This document shows, piece by piece, positions 23,301 to 35,656 of a stretch of 64,000 nt of DNA. The notes beneath the pieces were generated by a model that was given only the letters and a program-made list of their open reading frames with translations, was not told the DNA's origin and made no database searches. This stretch comes from Triangularia verruculosa (Eukaryota > Ascomycota > Sordariomycetes > Sordariales > Podosporaceae): positions 1 to 64,000 of the forward strand of contig MU864000.1 of assembly GCA_033296885.1 (NCBI GenBank). Direction: 5' to 3'. The first letter of the stretch is position 1. Every line of letters starts with the position of its first letter. A program made the translations under genes and the position numbers.

Positions 23301-26300
23301 GACAACTTGACTTCGAAGATGAGATCGCCCTGAAAGTCAGGCTTCGGGATCTGACAATATGCAAAGTCAAACTGGGACCCTTCAACTGGTTTGAAGACAG
23401 AGCGCAAGGTGTCAGATTGTTGAACAACGGTTCTCCAGGCGGCCTTGAGTCGGTCCGCATCTACTCCAGGCGATAATCTGCAAATGTCGTGGTTGAAATA
23501 CAGGTGAAAGTCGGACCCGATCATGTCAGCAACCATAGCCTCTTGCAAGGGGGTTGGAGGTAATGCACTCTCCCCTACGCACTCGGTTAGATCTTGCAGG
23601 ACCTGAACTTCCGAAGTGACTTCAGCGTCCGCATCGCTGTCCATATAATCGATGCGGCTGTGAAGTAATTTCACCATGCCCTGTATTGTTTGCGCCTTCA
23701 TGAGGTCACTTGTGGTAAGCAGCAAGCCATGGTTTCTTTTGAGCCTCGCTGACAGCTTGATCATGTCGATACTGTCAAGGCCCAGCTCGAACACAGGCAC
23801 GTTTTCTTTGACAAGACCCACTGGTGTCTCTGCCAGCTCAGTTATCTCTTGCCGAAGCCGAGATGCATCCTTGGTCCAAGTGAAACTGGATGTCAACTCT
23901 GCGTCATGACAGTCAGCGACGGCCCGATCCTGGACCAGGGTGTTTAGGCGACTGTTGAACGTCAGTGTCCCTGCAATGATATTCTCGTCGAGTTTGCGAG
24001 GCATGATAGTCAGGGCCCCCTGCAAGTCGTCCATCAGGCCTACCAGGCTCTCGTGGTCGAATGCACCCTGCTGGGAGACGAGAAGAAGTCTCATTTTACC
24101 ATCCGAACCGAGCGTTGCTTCCAGCGCTAGCGGGTAGTCTGGCGTGGGTTCCATCTCCACCTCCTCCCACAGTATAGATCGTCGTTCTGTTGGGCTTTCA
24201 CCCTGAAGTTGAAATGAGAACAACGTATCAAACAGTGGTCTGCCGCCAGCACACCATTTTTGAATGTCTCGAAGAGGTACATGCTGAAAGTCCAGAACAG
24301 AAGCATTGAAGTCGTGACAATCCTGAATGAAGGATGCCCAGGTCGTTGGTCCGCGTTCAGAGCTGGATAGTCGTGCGTGAAATGGGAGCGTGTTGAACAG
24401 AGGACCGACGACTTTCTCTGGCCCTTCTAAATCGATAGCCCGACCAGACACAATCATGCCGATGGTAGGGTTCATCTCAAGCTTTTTCGCGAGTACGCCG
24501 ACCCACGCGGCTTGAACAACTGCTTGATGCGTGACCTGGAGAGTAGTCCTTAATGGCTCCAAATCTCCAAAGAAAAACTCTGACCGAATGCTGACAGCCG
24601 TTTTGTTGGAACCTGTTGGGCTAGGCCTGTAAATAAACCCTTGCAGATGCTGGACCCAGAATGGCTTGCTGCTGGTGAAGTCCTGAAGTGGTCCATAGCA
24701 CAGCGCCTCCACGAACGAAGGGGCGGATGCGGCGGGGGTAGCTGTCGAACCCTGGGCCAAAACGTGATACTCAGACACTATCCGATCCAGAATGAGCTGC
24801 AGGCTGTTGGCATCGTATAGGCTGTGGAAAATATGGAGAGCGAGATGCCGAGGATTGTCCAGATATGCAACTTCAAACGGCTGAATCAGGCAGTTTTTGT
24901 TCCGATCGATCCACGACTTCCTCCATCTCATCACGGCCTCTGTTACTGACTCTTCGGAGATTGGCGGATGCCCATCACTGCTCAACGAGGCATCCTCCTT
25001 GTCGTGAGAAGTCCTCCACATCGGCAATGAGGAGCCCTCAATAAGTTGAGCAGGAGGGTCCATCAAAACAGATGTGGCGCCAGTTTCCAGTGTTGGATTT
25101 GAAATGTCTAATGAAGGTATATCCAGGGAGCCTAGCCGAGGTGTATTGAGGCGGTGTTGTTGTTTGTCGCTATCCAGGAACATGGTGTTCCACGGCAGCT
25201 TGACCTTTTTGAGCGCAACCTGAATGAAACCATCAGTCGTTTGAACGAACTTGGTTCTTAGGATTGGAAACAGCTCAACGGTCCTTTCTAGCGCCCTTTG
25301 GAGCGTTTCAGGCTTGACGGTGGGTGCAAGGTTGAAGCGGAATGTATTGAAGTAGAAATCGTCACTTGACCTGGAAAGCATGCCTTCTTGCAGTGGCGAG
25401 CAAGGAGCAATGTACTGAATATCATCTGGTGAAACAAGGAGTTCTTTACAAACGAGAGAACGAAATCTGTGGGAGCAACCTTGCACAAGTTGGCGGGCCG
25501 ATGCGACCGATTCGGCACCAGGAGAGGCTTTCTTACTAGCAACAGCAAGGGTCTTGGACAGATCTCCAATTAGAGGATTCTTTAAGATGGTGGCGGGCGT
25601 GGCGTGCAGTAGGTTCTTTTCCCTCAGAGAACGAGACAGTCGAAGAACAGAGATCGAGTCAATTCCCAACTCGAAAATGCTCGAGTTTGGCTTGATGGTT
25701 TTGGCGTCGATATTCTGCATCGCGGCGATGGCTCCCGCAATCTGGACCCCCAGTGGGCTGAGCTCACCCCGGGATCTTTCAGCAGAAGACGCCAGGGAAA
25801 TCAGTCTTTCATGCTCGATCGAAGCGAAGAGCTGCTTCAGCCTTTTGATTTCTGCCTTGTTGTTGGCCGACAGGGGGATGAAAGGTACTTGAAGCACGTA
25901 GGTCGGAACCATGTACCCCGGAAGCCTCGACCGACATGCATCTCGGGCTCTTTGGCAAAGCTCAGCTGCCTGCGATCCTTCCATAAGCGTCAGTTCTTGG
26001 TTCCTGCTCTTACTTCCGTTCTCGCCCATGACGAAGGAAACCAAGAGGTCCTTTTGCTGGCTCTCGTTGCGAACTACAAGGGTAGCTACATCGCGAATCT
26101 CAGACACCCCTTTCCGGATGGCATGGTTGATCTCGCCAATCTCCAACCGTTGGCCGCGAAGTTTGACCTGGTCATCGGCTCGGCCCAAGAAGTCGAAACA
26201 ACCGTCGTGAAGAAGCCGAACCAAATCTCCTGTCCGGTATATTCGCTCTCCAAACGGCTGCAACAGGAGAAATCTCTCTGCTGTAAGGTCTTGTCGCTTC

Positions 26301-29300
26301 AGATAGCCCTTTCCCACGAGTCGACCCGAGACGCAGAGCTCCCCAACTGCGCCACGCATAACAGGCAAATCTGTGCCCGGCTTCAACACAAACGACCCGA
26401 CATTGATGAACTGCTTTCCAATGTTGGAAGCCCTGCCGTTGACAGGTACTTGGGGATAAACGGTAACACCAATCGTTGCTTCTGTGGGACCGTAGAAGTT
26501 GTAAATCACTCGCTTTTCACCCCAGACATCCAAGATCTCTTGCTTGAGAGACTCCCCACCAGTGATGAACACACCCCTGCAAAGACTTGGAACGTCATCC
26601 GGATGGACTAAGCGAGCAAGGCTCGGTGTGAGATCAATGTGCGTGATTCCCAGGCGGGATATTGTCCCCGACAGATCCTCCAAAATAACATCTCGTGGCG
26701 CCGCAACAAGAGTAATGCCAACTGACCAGCTCCAATATTGCTCCAGCACCGAAACATCAAAGTGCAGGGAAGCAAATTGCAGCCACCTCGAATCCGAGTC
26801 CCATTTGCCTTTGAAAATATGTCGAAATGCAAGCATGCATTGAACCGCATTATCGTGCGTGATCTCACAGCCCTTCGGTGTTCCTGTAGTCCCGGAGGTA
26901 TACAGGCAGTAGCAAACATTGCTTGGCTCTAGAGGTGAGCTGGGCACGACGTGGTTCGAGGGCATCAGGGGGAGATCGGCGGTGTTGATGGAAAAGACCC
27001 GAACAGTTGTGTTGAAGCCGAGGTCGCTCCTTCTCTCGTTGGTTGTCAAGAGGGCCGAGGCACCAGAGTCTCTGAGAATGAACTCGTTGCGTGTCGCCGG
27101 AGCCCCGGGGTCTAGGGCCACGAATGCACAGCCAGCTTTGAGAATGCCGAGGATAGAAAAGTAAGCCTCGGGGCACTTGTCAAAGTAAACAGCAACGATT
27201 TCCCCAACGTTCACATATGGAGCCAACATCTGCCCAACCCTGTTTCCGTTCTCATTAAGCTCCTTGTAGGTCCAAGACTTCTCAATCGGCACGCCCCCCT
27301 GGAATGCCTCCACAAAACTCAGGGCAGTAACCTCGGGTGTCTCAATACTTTGGCGCTCGACAAACTGGTGCAGAAATCTCACTTCTGTGGGAAGCTCGGC
27401 CTTGTCTGGCGGCAGGACAGAAAAGATATCCGGTGCGTCTGAAAAGAGGTCCGATTCATGCTTGTCTGGACCAAACGCCAGATGATAGACAGCTGCATCA
27501 AACTGCCGAAGGAGGATTTGAGCCTGTTCTCTCGGCAGTACGTCGCTAAAGAAAGTAACCCGGTACTTGAGACCGCCTCCCATCTCAGGTTCAACCTCAA
27601 CGGAGATTGGATAGTTGATATTTGCCCGGTCCTCAACAACTCGCCAGGACGTGATCTCAGTATCGTCAATGTCGAACTTTTGATACACCAGCAGCGTGTC
27701 AAACAACCTTGAGTCGGCATGGCCAAGCCAGTTCTGAATTTTGGTCAAAGGTTGATGTTGGTGGGAGAATATCTCTGCATTGTACTGCATCATTTGTGTT
27801 AGGAGCTCGTGATTGGACTCTGCGTTGGTTGCAATGATGGGCAGAGTACCAATGCAGGGGAAGACGGCGTTGCGTGTCGCTTCGGAATTGCGTCCGGACA
27901 GCACTACGCCAAAGACGACCGAAGGCTCGCCCAGATACGATGACAACACGCGTGTCCAAGCAGCTTGCAGAACGGCCTGCAATGAGAACCCAGCATCCTT
28001 GACTGCTCGCTCCAGCTCTGCTCTGGTCGCCTTGCTTGTCCACCATTCCGTCATCATCTCCCGTGATGCCTGACGCAACGGCGTCATAACTGGAAATGGA
28101 TTCACCACGACTTGTTGAGCCTTTTGTTTCCAAAAGCCCTCAATTCTATTCGAGGACGTCGATAGTTGCCCCATTATGTCCGCCACAACTTCCTCGGTGT
28201 CGTTGAGCGTGGCGATGTTGAGACCATGCAGCAGTGCCTTGGAGATATCCGACATGATCAAGTGAAGAGAATATGCGTCGTAAAGGGCGTGATGTATCGC
28301 CAGGTGCATCGTCATACCATCTGTATTTTGGACCAAAGCAACGGCAAACAGTCTCTCGTGTGGCACCTGCACGACTCGTTGTCGAGCACGAGACCGCCAC
28401 TGATCCAAGGAGGAGACCGCTCCAGAACCATTAACAATCTCAATTTTCGGGGCAAAGCTTCGACAGTCGTACTGGATCATGGCAAATGCGCAGTCCTTGT
28501 GTTCAACGGGTGCAAGCCCTGTCCGAAGGATAGGATGGGCCACACACACTGCCTCCCATGCCCTTTCAATCTTGGCAACCTCGATCAGCCCGTCAAACCT
28601 GAATGCCAAGTAATTGAAATAGTCCTGGCCGCCAGAGGTAATAAACTGTGCCATCATGCTGGCTTGAAGAGGGGTACAAGGTAAAATCATGTCCACCGTG
28701 CGAGGCACGAAAACACCGCGAGAAATCAGCTGTGGCTGGACTTGGGAGTGGAAGCTGACAAAGTCGTATCGTGACTTGTCGACCTTGGCTTCAGCCTCGT
28801 GTGTAATGCGGTGTGCCAGTCCTTGACATGTTGGAGTTGCAATCACGTCACTGGCATGAACATGATATCCAGTCTGCCGCAGCATGGAAGCCACTTGGAC
28901 AGCGCCGATACTGTCCAGCCCGAGCTGATAGATGGTAGTCGTTTTCCGCACTTGTCCTTCGTCAGATGACGATAATTCTGCGAGGACTCGACGAATTGCG
29001 GTTTCTGCGGCGTCCCAAGATTCCTCAGTTTCATCCTCAACTTGAACTGCTGCTGTGGCACTAGTCGGCGGTTGAAGCCGGGGAATTGCATCAAGCCTTT
29101 CCCTGAACTGTTTTGGTAGGCCATCAGGAGTGAGAATGCGGGCAGCTGGATATTGAAGACATGTCTCCACGCAGTAGATAAACAGGTCCAGTATGAGCTG
29201 GTGTATTTCACTTGGGACACTATCATGATTGTGAGAAGTTAGCTGGTGTCTGTGGCTGGTTACCTGACAGGGACAAGAAAACTCTGAATCAATACCTTTG

Positions 29301-32300
29301 TGCGTGCATTTTTATGACCACTTCATCTCTCGTAGCGTCTGGGACGACCTCGCAAATGAGTGGTACCTATGGCGTGTGAGCAAATGTCAAACTACACCTT
29401 CAGTTTGGGTCGTTTGGCAACTTACATCCATATCACCATCGTCTTGCTCTAATTTCCAAATAACATTGTCTAAAGGCCGAGGGGTATGTTGCAAAAGCAA
29501 AAGGGTATCAAATAAACGCCGTGCTTGAGACTGAGAAAACAAGGAATTAATGTGTCGAAGAGGCGTAAACTGAAACTCGAGGGCCTTGGTGCTGGCTCTT
29601 TGGACTCTTTTGATCAGTTCTAGGATTTGTTGAGCTTCGGAAAAGTCGATCCTAACAGGAAGCGTATTAAAACAAGGCGCAACCAGCTCGTTGATGCCCT
29701 CAAGAGACACGGACCGACCGTTCACCACATTCCCAAAGCACACGTCGTCGGTACGAAGAACACACCCTAGTGTGATTGCCCAAGAAGTCTGGACGAGGGC
29801 GAGCAACGATATCCCCAACTCCCTAATCTTTTCTCTGATATCTGAAAGACGTAACTGAAGTGGCTGAGTCTTGGCCATCATGCCTTCTCCCTTGCTACCG
29901 TCTATCAGCTCAGTGAGCAACTTCGGTCCGATCCCAGACAGGTGGTCAGCCCAGAACCTATCTGTTGCTTCTGGCAAACACGAAGATTCTTGAAGAAATG
30001 CGGCATATGATGGTGCGGGTGGCAGCAAAAGCCCGTGATAAACCTGTTCGACCTCATAGAGAAGATGCTCAATAGCGACACCATCATACAAGGCATGGTG
30101 GCACACAAAGGACAGAATTCTCTGGTCTTTTCTCTGAACCCAAGCAAGCGAGATCATGGGCTGGAGAGAGTCAAGGGCCTCGCCGAGAAGCGCAATCTGT
30201 TCTGCCACACACTGGTCTATGGGTGTTGTTGATGCGTCAAAGTTGAGCCATTTCGGTCGCCAACCGTCGAGCACAACCTGGACAATGGGATGCCGGCTGT
30301 CATGGGTGGTCATGAAACAAGTCCGAAGGATGCCATGCCGCGAAATCATGGTGTACCAGGCCTTCTCCAGTCGTGCGGGGTCTGCGCTGACGAGAAATAG
30401 CATGCGATTGATGTAGGTATTTTTACTTGCTGTTGCTGCTAGCATTCCCTGCTGTAACGGGGTGCAAGGCAGCGCATCCTGAGTTGACGCTCCTTGCTCG
30501 CTGAGTTTGGCCTTTAGCGGCGCAAGCAAGCTCATTGGTAAGAGATCTAGAGTCTTTGGTACCAAAGACTTCGTTGGACCGAGATCGGAGAGGATCTTTG
30601 CAAGACGGGCAATATTGGGATTTTGCAGAATGACTGAAATCGGTATGCGGTGACCAAGATGTGCGTACAGAGACTTCACCACCTGAATGGCAGAGATGGA
30701 ATCGAGGCCAAGCGTACCAAGAGGTGTCCACCGCTGCACCTCGTGCCTGGGAACATTGAGAGCGTCCGAAACCACACCCGCCACTCGCTGTTCCGTCTCC
30801 GTCCATTCTCCAGGTGCTTCTTCCTCGTCAGCCTGAGCAGTCACTGCTGCGAGGTACCTCTGGCTCAGTTGGCGATAGCAGGCCGTAAGCCGTGTTCTGT
30901 CTAGCTTTCCAGAGGCCGTGGTCGGCAGCACTGAGATGGGAACGATGGCTGACGGCACCATGTACATCGGAACCCTTGAGGTAAGCAGTCTGAAAAGCGA
31001 TCGTACCTCACTTTTCAGGTCCTCATCAAGCTCCAAGACAGAATAGTCGCCTCTTTGACGGCCCCTGGGAACAAAGTAGGAAACGATGAGATCGCGGTCT
31101 TCTTCCGAGTCACGTCGCAGAAAGAGGCTGACGCAATCCTTCACAGCACCTGAGAGCCTCAACATTGCCGTGATCTCTCCGAGTTCGACGCGTTGACCGC
31201 GGAGCTTTATTTGCTCGTCCAGTCGACCAAGAATTACCATCGACCCATCCGACAGCATGCGGCCGATATCACCTGATCGATAGAGCCTACCCAAAGTAGG
31301 GTGATTGATAAACTTGGCGGAAGTTAGGGCAGGCATGTCGAGATAACCCTCAGCAACTTGGTCGCCGCCGAAACAAAATTCCCCCAAACAGCCCAGTGGT
31401 GCAATATCATAGCTATCCCTGAACAAAACAAATGTTGATGTGTTCTCAAAAGACCAGCCCAGATGCTGAATTGCTTGGTTCGGCCCCATCTTCTTCACAC
31501 TGCAGATGTTTGTTGTTTCCGATGGCCCATATCCTTGATAGAGCTTTCCCCCCCATTTCTTGGCAACCAACTCTGTCATGGCCTCACCGGCGGTTACCAG
31601 AAATTCCACCGCTGGGACCTTTGCCGGGTCAACCAGCGATGCCACGGTAGGGGTCATGCTGAGATGGGTGACGTCAAGCTTTCTAATTGATCTCTCAAGA
31701 TCCTCAAAAAGTGTGTCATTGTTACCAGAACACAAGCACATGCCTTGCGTCCAGGCAAAGAAGATCTCAAAGACGGAAACATCAAACGCCTGAGAACAAG
31801 ATTGAAGGAGCCTAGAATGATCTTTCACCGGATAGAGTCGCGACAACACGTCGAGATTGCTGACGATATTGAGTTGGGTGATACAAACTCCCTTGGGCAC
31901 ACCGGTGCTTCCCGAAGTGTAGATAACATAGGCTAATCTTTCTGGGTCGGGCCTCGGGACAATAGGCGATGATGGCAGTGACGCATAGTCGAGCTCATCG
32001 AGGTCCACAAGGGTAAGAGGGATCTCCTGCAAAACCTGTTCTCCGGTACTGTTGTCTGTGAGGCAGAAAGTAACCCCGGCTTGTCGAAGAATCGTGCCAA
32101 TTCGCGCCTTTGGGGTGCTCGGGAGAAGGGGCAAATAGGCACAGCCAGCTTTGAGAATGGCAAGAATACCAGCGTACAGCAGGACTGATTTCTCCATAAC
32201 GATGGCAACCACACCTCCTTCCTCGAGACCACGGTCTTTGAGGTGCGACCCAATTTGATTTGCGGTTTCATTGAGCTGCACGAAGGACAACGTGGTCGTT

Positions 32301-35300
32301 CTGATCGCGCTGTCCGAGATTTGTTCGGCGAAACATAAAGCCTCCTTGTTGGGGGTCTTGGCAACAACCACATCAACTGCGTGAGCGAGATCGGGCACAC
32401 CCCCAAACGTGATGGGTTTAGGGTTGAATATCGAGAGGGCAGGGGGCGAGAATGCCGTCTGTATTTCCGAAATTTTCGAGTCGAAATTCCTGAACATCCA
32501 CGAAGCCAGTTGGTTGATGCAAGAAGCCAGCGTTCTGATCTGCTGGTCTGGGATTGTGTTGTCGAGGGATGTGATGCGGACAACAAAGTCATGTGCTCTC
32601 GGCTCAACCTCGACGAGGAGCGGAGTTTCCAGGAAATCCTGATGGTCAACTTCTTCGACGCCGCCAAGATAGCCTCCTTGGCCGCTATACAGTGATTGCT
32701 GATAGACAAGCAGCACATTGTAGATGGCTTGCCCTGGTCGAACCCCAGCGGCTCGCTTGATTTCTGAGAGAGGCAAGATGCTGTGCTCAAGAATTGCTCT
32801 ATTGGCACCCTGAATGCTGGAAAGAAGGTCCTTGATGCTTCGGACTCGCGAAAAATCGGTACGAAGTGGCAATGCAGCGATGCAAGGGCCAATCACATCC
32901 TCAATCAGGGAGATGGGTAATGTCCTTCCAGATGTCACGGTGCCAACGACGACATCTTCACTGCCCACCATCGCACTCCAAAGCCACGCCACAGATGCCT
33001 GAAAAACAGTCTGCGCTCCGCACTGAATGTCATTCAGCGCTGTCTTCAACTCATCTGGCCTGATATCAACATTGATCAAGCATGTGGAAACAGTAGACAG
33101 GGGTGTTGTTTCAGCTCGCAGTATTGGAAGTGCCGGTGGCTGAAAGCCTCTGAGAGTCTCTCCCCAAAACTCTTTAGCCGCGTCTGACGTGCCGTTAAAG
33201 AAAGGAGAAGCATAGTAGTGGGCAATTCTGCTGAACTGTGGCCGCTCATGGGGCTGTTTTCCTTGCATCAGCGCTGAGAGATCGGCGAGGATCAAGTCCC
33301 ATGACCAGCCATCATATAGAGCATGATGAAGTTGGACAACTACATTGCCATCCCTGGGCTCTCTCAGTTTTTCCGGCTCGAGGATGTGTACCCTAAAAGG
33401 CGTGAGAAAGTCGCGGTCGTCCCTCAGCTCAAACTCATGAGCAGAAGAACCCGAGCTCGAGATACAAGATTCATTGAGCTGCTGAAAGACGACTTGTAGG
33501 AACTGACCATTGTGGTGGTAAAAACCTGTTCGCAAAATCTCGTTTTTCTCGACAAGCTGCAAGAACCACGAACTGATGGCGGCCTCCGAGCAGGCGATTG
33601 GAAATCGGAGTTTGATCCAATTGCAGTATGCAGCAGGATTGGCAGCAGTTTCGGCGAGCATCGAGGTTTGGAGTGGCGTGCACGGATGGACCGATTCAAC
33701 TGACCCGAAATCTTTGAAGAGACTGTGCTTCTGCGAGAGTAGCTCTGGAATGTCGACTTTCCAGCAGCTGGGGCCGGGATGTTGGAAGTCCGAAGCAAGG
33801 CGGTTATCATGGGCCTTTTTCGAGACGTGTGCATATAAGGCTACTATGGTGCGGGAATTTAATACTTCAATGGCCGAAACAGGGAAACCAGCCTCGCGTA
33901 TCAAAGAGGCAAGTCTGATGGCAGTAAGGGAATCAAGGCCTGCTTGTTGCAGCGGTTGGTCTGGTTGTACTTGGACGCCAAGTGCCGTCATAGCCAAAGA
34001 GCAAAGCTTCTGTTCCAGCTCATCTTTGAAGGCCGCCCGACTCGTGGCTCCCGGTCCAGCCGGTGGGTTTGTATAACCGGCAATGAGCCCTTTCCGGTCG
34101 GCCTTGCCGGATGGAAGGAGAGGGAAGGCGTCCATGACAACAATGTCTCCAGGGAGCATGAACCCCGGAAGCCATGAGTTACAGGCGACTTCAATGGCAT
34201 CCGTCATGCCATCCGTTTGGTCCACTGCACAGAAGAGGACCAGGATAGAGTTGATGACTGCAGCAACTGCGCTGTGGCAACCTGCAGCCCTCAAGGCGGC
34301 ATGTTCCACCTCTCCAAGCTCCATTCGCTGTCCACGAAGCTTGACCTGACCGCCTCCGATACGGCCCAAGCACTCCAGCGAGCCATCGGGAAGTATGCGA
34401 GCCTTGTCTCCAGTTCTGTACAGACGGCCGTATGGCGTTTCAATGAAGGCCTTTGCCGTCATTTCTGGTCGGTTCACGTAGACAGTAGCGACCTGAGGCC
34501 CTCCGACGGCGAGCTCACCCACTTCTCCGCGTGCAAGAACCCTGAAGTCTGGTGACGTTCCCTTGGTGTCGGCAAGCTGTAGTACAAATGCCGAGACTGT
34601 GTCGAAGGGAACCCCGATGTTGGCTGTGGACATGCTGCAAGCAAAGGACGGCTGGACTGTGCAATGAATGGCGGCCTCTGTTGGCCCATACATGCCCCAG
34701 AGCATGCTTGGCTGTCCGTCATGTCCGCCAAATTCCTCGACCACCGGCTTTGTGAGCATTTCGCCAATGGTCAGCAAAAGGCGTAGGCAAGGGGCACTGT
34801 CGCGTTTCCGAAGTAAACTGCCCGCCACACTGGGGGTCAGCTCACAAGCATCCACAGACATACGTCTGATGACCCCCGGAAGGTTGTCGAGCATGGCACT
34901 CCGAGTACAGCTCACCAACGTCTTGGCTCTGAAAAGTGGAAAGAATATTTCAAAGACAGACACGTCAAAGGTTGGGGCGGCGAACTGTAGAAATCTCGAG
35001 AATGACGGTATGTGTCGATCATGGGCGAGCAAGCTTTGAGTTGCTGCCTCATGGGAGACACCGACGCCTTTTGGTGTGCCAGTCGAGCCTGAAGTATACA
35101 TCACGTAGGCCAGATCATGAGGACTCGGCTGCCGACGTTTGACTTCATTTTCTGGGGGTCGTGGTGGCCCCTCTTCTCCAACAAGCAGTACAACTAGCCC
35201 CGGTTCACCGGCTGGCGGAAGCTGTTTTGCCAGGTCGGGTGTAGTAATGACAACTTTGGCTTCCACATCTTCTAGGATGAACTGGGCCCTTTCGAGTGGG

Positions 35301-35656
35301 AGATCCAGGTTGAGCGGGCAGAAGGCACCACCAGCTTTCAAAATAGCCAGCAGTGAAATGTAGAGAAGCGGCCCTTGCGTGAGGAGCACTGGGACCACGA
35401 ATTGTTTACTGTCATCCAGAGAGCCAACTGTCGCTTGAATTGTGGCTGCAAGCGCGTCGGATGCATAGTGGAGCTGTGTGTATGAAAGAGACACTTGACG
35501 GTTGCCATCGCCCAAGAAGTCAATGGCAGTCTCTGGTGAGGGTTGGGTAACGAGCTGGTGTAACAAGCTTGGCCCAGGTAAGCGTGTTGGTGGGTAGTTG
35601 AGAATGGAGAGTGTCCCGTCGACCTGGTGGGCTTGCGATGTTGGAGGATTCATCAT
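20390..35656 (-). CDS. sidC: Hydroxamate siderophore (ferricrocin-type) NRPS, SidC/NPS2 family
   Basis: This enzyme assembles a cyclic hexapeptide siderophore from N5-acetyl-N5-hydroxyornithine and small amino acids in the cytosol. Four exons on the minus strand are 35656-29426, 29366-29296 (71 nt), 29249-20600 and 20533-20390, giving about 5031 aa. They restore GDMD/VPLICEVVPD inside the second C domain and an ATIDVEVSVTGEAM ending. Approximate domain order: A1 1-540, T1 580 (AGLDSL), C1 655-1090, A2 1110-1600, T2 1675 (LGLDSI), C2 1755-2190, T3 2215, C3 2290-2700, A3 2720-3230, T4 3305, C4 3385-3840, T5 3895, C5 3975-4370, T6 4400, C6 4500-4990. All A domains keep the TSGSTG/TSGTTG, GPTE/GPSE and RTGD/RSGD motifs. 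C active sites read HHALYDG, HHALYDG, HHALYDA, FHSLYDA, SHALYDG and HHAMYDA. There is no TE domain, so release should be by the last C domain. The gene sits 1.8 kb downstream of sidA on the same strand. Product ferricrocin is inferred, not proven. Confidence 0.93.
29250..29425 (-). other. Two introns around a 71-nt exon in the NRPS gene
   Basis: On the minus strand, a GTAAGT donor at 29425 and a CATAG acceptor at 29367 bound the first intron (59 nt). A GTATTG donor at 29295 and a CACAG acceptor at 29250 bound the second (46 nt). The exon at 29366-29296 encodes VPLICEVVPDATRDEVVIK plus a few residues, the expected continuation of a SidC condensation domain. It then joins HDSVPSEIHQLILDLF. Without this exon the gene appears as two unrelated NRPS frames. 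Confidence 0.85.

Noticed and set aside
25811..26611. 266-codon plus-strand frame inside the NRPS gene
   Set aside because: Antisense shadow of the third adenylation domain; several similar plus-strand frames lie along the NRPS for the same reason.
31933..32892. 319-codon minus-strand frame inside the NRPS gene
   Set aside because: Alternative reading frame of the A2 domain; it shows Ser/Arg-rich shadow composition and no motifs.
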